Of a stretch of DNA of 32,505 bases, positions 32,132-32,505 are shown one piece after another. The stretch covers positions 1 to 32,505 of the forward strand of contig JAZRZG010000181.1 in NCBI GenBank assembly GCA_045601305.1, read 5' to 3'. The notes beneath the pieces were generated by a model, which saw nothing but the letters and a program-made list of their open reading frames with translations, made no database searches and was not told where the DNA came from. Position 1 is the first letter of the stretch. Each line of letters begins with the position of its first letter. The translations under genes were made by a program, and so were the position numbers. Source of the stretch: Equadaptatus sp045601305. Its GTDB lineage: Bacteria; Synergistota; Synergistia; Synergistales; Synergistaceae.

Positions 32132-32428
32132 ATATACAAAAACGATTTTTGTCATCAAAATGGCAACCACTTTTATAAAAAACACGGGAGTAAAAATGCC
32201 GGGGGTATAGAACCGCGGGGGTATAAATAACGGGAAAAGATTTTTAACCCATGTTTCATACCAACTCCCGAATTGCGGGTTCACCGCCCTATACTCCCGA
32301 ATTGCGCCTCTCCCCTCCCGACTCCATACTCCCAAATTGCAAGGTCAGTTCATATGCGAGCGTAAAAAAATTAAGGATTTTTTCAAAAACAGGTTGCCAT
32401 TTTGATAAGAAAAATCGTTTTTGTATAT
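32132..32428. mobile_element. Inverted-repeat-bounded element, MITE-like
   Basis: Left arm 32132-32168 and right arm 32392-32428 are 37-base inverted repeats with two mismatches (a 19-base and a 15-base perfect block around a 3-base centre). They enclose 223 bases without a credible gene. The interior has CGGGAGTA or CGGGGGTATA at 32185, 32200 and 32216 on the left and the reverse-type TATACTCCCG on the right, so the whole is loosely self-complementary. No clear target-site duplication was seen. It could be a MITE, a structured RNA or a repetitive extragenic element. Confidence 0.6.
32264..32340. repeat. Three copies of ACTCCCGAATTGC inside the element
   Basis: Copies at 32264-32277 and 32293-32306 (both ACTCCCGAATTGCG) and 32328-32340 (one mismatch), starting 29 and 35 bases apart. 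A further ACTCCCGAA occurs at 32472-32480 outside the element. Confidence 0.85.
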
Positions 32429-32475
32429 GTAGGGGCAAGAAACAAATTTTATATGCCTTGCTTGCGGGCGAACTC

Positions 32476-32503
32476 CCGAACGTTCGGAGACTTGCGGAAG
32501 TCT
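32476..32503. repeat. Palindrome and hairpin at the window edge
   Basis: CCGAACGTTCGG (32476-32487) is a perfect 12-base palindrome, followed directly by AGACTT / AAGTCT with a GCGG tetraloop (32488-32503). The context beyond the window is unknown; the hairpin might be a terminator of a gene to the right. Confidence 0.5.
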
Positions 32504-32505
32504 TA

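Larger units (their letters stand above)
31890..32505. other. Non-coding region upstream of gyrA, 616 bases
   Basis: No gene is supported on either strand. From left to right it holds the gyrA leader and -10 box, short tandem repeats (32014-32073), an inverted-repeat-bounded element (32132-32428) and a palindrome with a hairpin at the window edge (32476-32503). I found no DnaA boxes. Confidence 0.7.

Noticed and set aside
32075..32335. 86-codon leftward frame in the region upstream of gyrA
   Set aside because: It lies across the inverted-repeat element; its residues follow the DNA repeats, and it has no ribosome site or recognisable domain.
32185..32340. CRISPR-like array
   Set aside because: Units are short, unevenly spaced (15, 16, 29 and 35 bases) and partly inverted; no cas genes.
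31890..32505. Chromosome replication origin next to gyrA
   Set aside because: AT-rich tandem repeats are present, but no DnaA boxes (TTATCCACA or close) and no dnaA, dnaN or gyrB neighbours were seen.

Overview
The window reads as chromosomal DNA of a member of the Synergistota (Synergistaceae-like, amino-acid fermenting anaerobe). The best single clue is the C-terminus of the secreted hydrolase at 18641-20167: a Ser-rich spacer, then SGCNAG, a hydrophobic stretch and a basic tail, which matches the Synerg-CTERM sorting signal. An indolepyruvate:ferredoxin oxidoreductase pair, several peptidases/amidohydrolases and the run cmk-yicC-gmk-rpoZ-coaBC-priA fit this. The species cannot be named from sequence alone. 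No CRISPR array, prophage, rRNA or transposase gene was seen.

Layout. (1) 1-4280: a small catabolic locus. A leftward operon (M20 amidohydrolase, DUF3100 membrane protein, second membrane protein cut by the window edge) lies back to back with a rightward pair (carbon-nitrogen hydrolase, metal-dependent cyclase). The divergent promoters share overlapping -35 boxes beside a perfect inverted repeat. (2) 4295-4868: bidirectional terminator, tRNA-Pro(GGG) and HU, each with its own promoter. (3) 4925-13284: a tight nine-gene leftward housekeeping operon, cmk, yicC, gmk, rpoZ, coaBC, priA, an ACT protein, a DUF711 (PFL) protein and der. (4) 13413-18491: leftward NlpC/P60 peptidase, recD2 and leucyl aminopeptidase. 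(5) 18641-20167: secreted Ntn-hydrolase-like protein with Synerg-CTERM. (6) 20530-25321: rightward acyltransferase; a leftward dicarboxylate symporter split by a frameshift at an A8 tract; rightward sirtuin, folD and a 61-residue protein of unknown function. (7) 25611-31889: leftward gyrA, psd, pssA, iorA and iorB. (8) 31890-32505: non-coding DNA with tandem repeats and an inverted-repeat-bounded element.

How the genes work together. The left locus suggests uptake and hydrolysis of N-acyl or amide compounds. The central operon joins nucleotide phosphorylation, CoA synthesis, RNA polymerase omega, replication restart and ribosome assembly. psd and pssA together make phosphatidylethanolamine. 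iorAB oxidises aryl-pyruvates from aromatic amino acids with reduction of ferredoxin.

Main oddities: a PriA homologue that keeps its zinc module but has lost recognisable helicase motifs I, V and VI; a FolD whose cyclohydrolase lysine, glutamine and aspartate are replaced by Gln, Met and Glu; the A8 frameshift joining a soluble N-terminal domain to a symporter; several intergenic patches of degenerate 7-bp tandem repeats; and a 37-bp inverted-repeat-bounded element upstream of gyrA.
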